Source of the DNA: Yersinia enterocolitica subsp. enterocolitica
Lineage (GTDB): Bacteria; Pseudomonadota; Gammaproteobacteria; Enterobacterales; Enterobacteriaceae
Direction of reading: 5' to 3'
Assembly (NCBI RefSeq): GCF_901472495.1
Contig: NZ_LR590469.1
Span: forward strand, 434,001-498,000
Length of the DNA: 64,000 nt
In this document: positions 62,961-64,000 of the stretch, piece after piece
How the letters are laid out: every line of letters starts with the position of its first letter
Position numbering within the stretch: the first letter of the stretch is position 1
Position numbers and translations under genes: made by a program
Notes under the pieces: generated by a model
What the model was told of the DNA's origin: nothing
The model's database searches: none
The model's input: the letters and a program-made list of their open reading frames with translations, nothing else

Positions 62961-63933
62961 CGAGATGGCGGTTTCGTCGCCTGCCTTTTGGGCAAGCGAT
63001 GATTTCAGCAAAAAGTTCGGCGCATTGGCTTATCGGGCGATGTTAGCTGAAGTCAATCTGACACCCAAACCCGGCCTGGTGGATTGCGTGAACTGTGGCG
63101 CGCATCAGGACATGACGCTGCAAGATTTTTATCACAGTGCTGATGCTATTGCGCCGTGGCTGCCCCGTTTTATCGAACAGGGTATTCGTTACAGCCATTT
63201 GCAGGGTCAGGCGGCGCTTAACAGCTTGCGGCCGTTAGGATTGGCTTGCGAAAACAGCATGTTTCAGGCGACCAATGGCGTCAACACCCATAAAGGCAGC
63301 GTTTTTTCTCTGGGGCTGATTTGCTGCGCACTTGGGCGATTAAAGGCGCGAGCGCAATCAATCAGCGCCGAGGCGGTGTGTCAGGAAGCCGCCAGCTTAT
63401 GCCGTGGGCTGACTGAGCGCGAACTACGTCAATCGAACCCACAACAAACCGCCGGGCAGCGCCTGTTTTATCAATATGGCCTGACGGGCGCTCGGGGGGA
63501 GGCTGAATCCGGCTTTGCCACGGTGTTAACCCATGCTTTACCCGCGTACCGGCGCTTATTAGCCGACGGGGCGCAACCTGATCATGCCTTATTGCACACT
63601 TTGCTGATTTTGATGTCCGTCAATCGCGATACCAATGTGGTTTCTCGTGGCGGTATGGCGGGTTTGCAATGGTTACAACAACAGGCAACAGAACTTTTGG
63701 CCTCACTCTCGGCGGCAGGGATGAATGATCCTCTCAGCCTGTGGCGAGTGCGCATGTTTGATGCCCAATGTATCGCCCGCAACCTTAGCCCTGGCGGCAG
63801 CGCTGACCTGCTGATCCTGACTTGGTTTCTGGCGCAATTTCCCCATCATCTCCCTCACAAAAATAATAACGTTGCTATTGAACCAATAACAGCTATTGGG
63901 CCAGTAACAGGTATAGGAGTCTCTCTATGTTGA
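62938..63933 (+). CDS. citG: Triphosphoribosyl-dephospho-CoA synthase CitG
   Basis: 331 aa. Makes the prosthetic-group precursor. Conserved AMLAEVNLTPKPGLVD, NGVNTHKGSVFSLGL and a C-terminal NLSPGGSADLLILTWFLAQF. The start at 62938 overlaps citX; an ATG at 62965 is an alternative. Confidence 0.94.
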   Translation: MLPLQRTDEMAVSSPAFWASDDFSKKFGALAYRAMLAEVNLTPKPGLVDCVNCGAHQDMTLQDFYHSADAIAPWLPRFIEQGIRYSHLQGQAALNSLRPLGLACENSMFQATNGVNTHKGSVFSLGLICCALGRLKARAQSISAEAVCQEAASLCRGLTERELRQSNPQQTAGQRLFYQYGLTGARGEAESGFATVLTHALPAYRRLLADGAQPDHALLHTLLILMSVNRDTNVVSRGGMAGLQWLQQQATELLASLSAAGMNDPLSLWRVRMFDAQCIARNLSPGGSADLLILTWFLAQFPHHLPHKNNNVAIEPITAIGPVTGIGVSLC

Positions 63934-64000
63934 AGTCGCAAGAGAAATTATGGAAAGCGCTCGCGCCTTTTGTGGTGCTGGCCGTTCTGCTGTTGATCCC
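63927..64000 (+). CDS. citT: Citrate transporter CitT (5' end only)
   Basis: The last bases encode MLKSQEKLWKALAPFVVLAVL, the start of a hydrophobic protein after a Shine-Dalgarno (AGGAG) inside the citG end. The place and the N-terminal pattern match CitT, a citrate/succinate antiporter. The window cuts the gene, so the call depends on context. Confidence 0.7.
   Translation, partial: MLKSQEKLWKALAPFVVLAVLLLI

Overview
This looks like a chromosomal window from an enterobacterium, most likely a Yersinia. The argG product reads almost like the E. coli enzyme, the citrate-fermentation genes have the enteric order, there are two tRNA-Asn genes of the kind Yersinia islands use, and base composition is moderate with AT-rich promoters. 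The genus is inferred from gene content and protein resemblance; no database search was possible.

Layout. (1) 105-4217: the 3' part of a chaperone-usher fimbrial operon (chaperone, usher, subunit); its first gene(s) lie outside the window. (2) 4322-20501: a type VI secretion (T6SS) cluster on the + strand: tssB, tssC, hcp, tssJ, tssK, tssL (with OmpA-like domain), tssM, vgrG, a PAAR gene, an FHA-like gene, tagJ/impE and tssE. No tssF, tssG, clpV or classical tssA is present, so it must be completed from elsewhere or be non-functional. The VgrG ends in a roughly 1 kb array of 18-bp repeats (EPTDTP) that contains two one-base deletions. (3) 20633-23632: argG and a divergent MATE exporter. (4) 24016-28357: an unrecognised catabolic-type cluster (PTS-IIC-like permease, TIM-barrel aldolase-like enzyme, Cof-type HAD phosphatase, DeoR-family regulator). 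(5) 28428-35367: assorted single genes: EstB-like serine hydrolase, cheV, TetR regulator, remnants of an SDR and a LysR gene, MocR-type regulator with divergent GNAT, and a PanE-family reductase.

(6) 35442-47354: an approximately 11.6-kb segment bounded by two near-identical tRNA-Asn transcription units (promoter, gene and terminator all duplicated). Between them lie a second, five-gene chaperone-usher operon and an EvgAS/BvgAS-like phosphorelay. A near-perfect inverted repeat of the BvgA/EvgA type sits where the -35 box of the fimbrial promoter should be, which suggests that the phosphorelay controls these fimbriae. (7) 47504-55601 (- strand): uhpA-uhpB-uhpC-afuA-afuB-afuC, a sugar-phosphate sensing system coupled to an ABC importer. 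uhpC is interrupted by a C8 homopolymer. (8) 55803-64000: the citrate fermentation locus: citB and citA on the - strand, divergent citC-D-E-F-X-G and the start of citT on the + strand.

Most of the window is recognisable. The parts I would look at again are the VgrG repeat tail, the tRNA-Asn-bounded fimbria/EvgAS island with its putative operator, the unknown permease-aldolase-phosphatase cluster, and the frameshifted uhpC beside a sugar-phosphate ABC importer.
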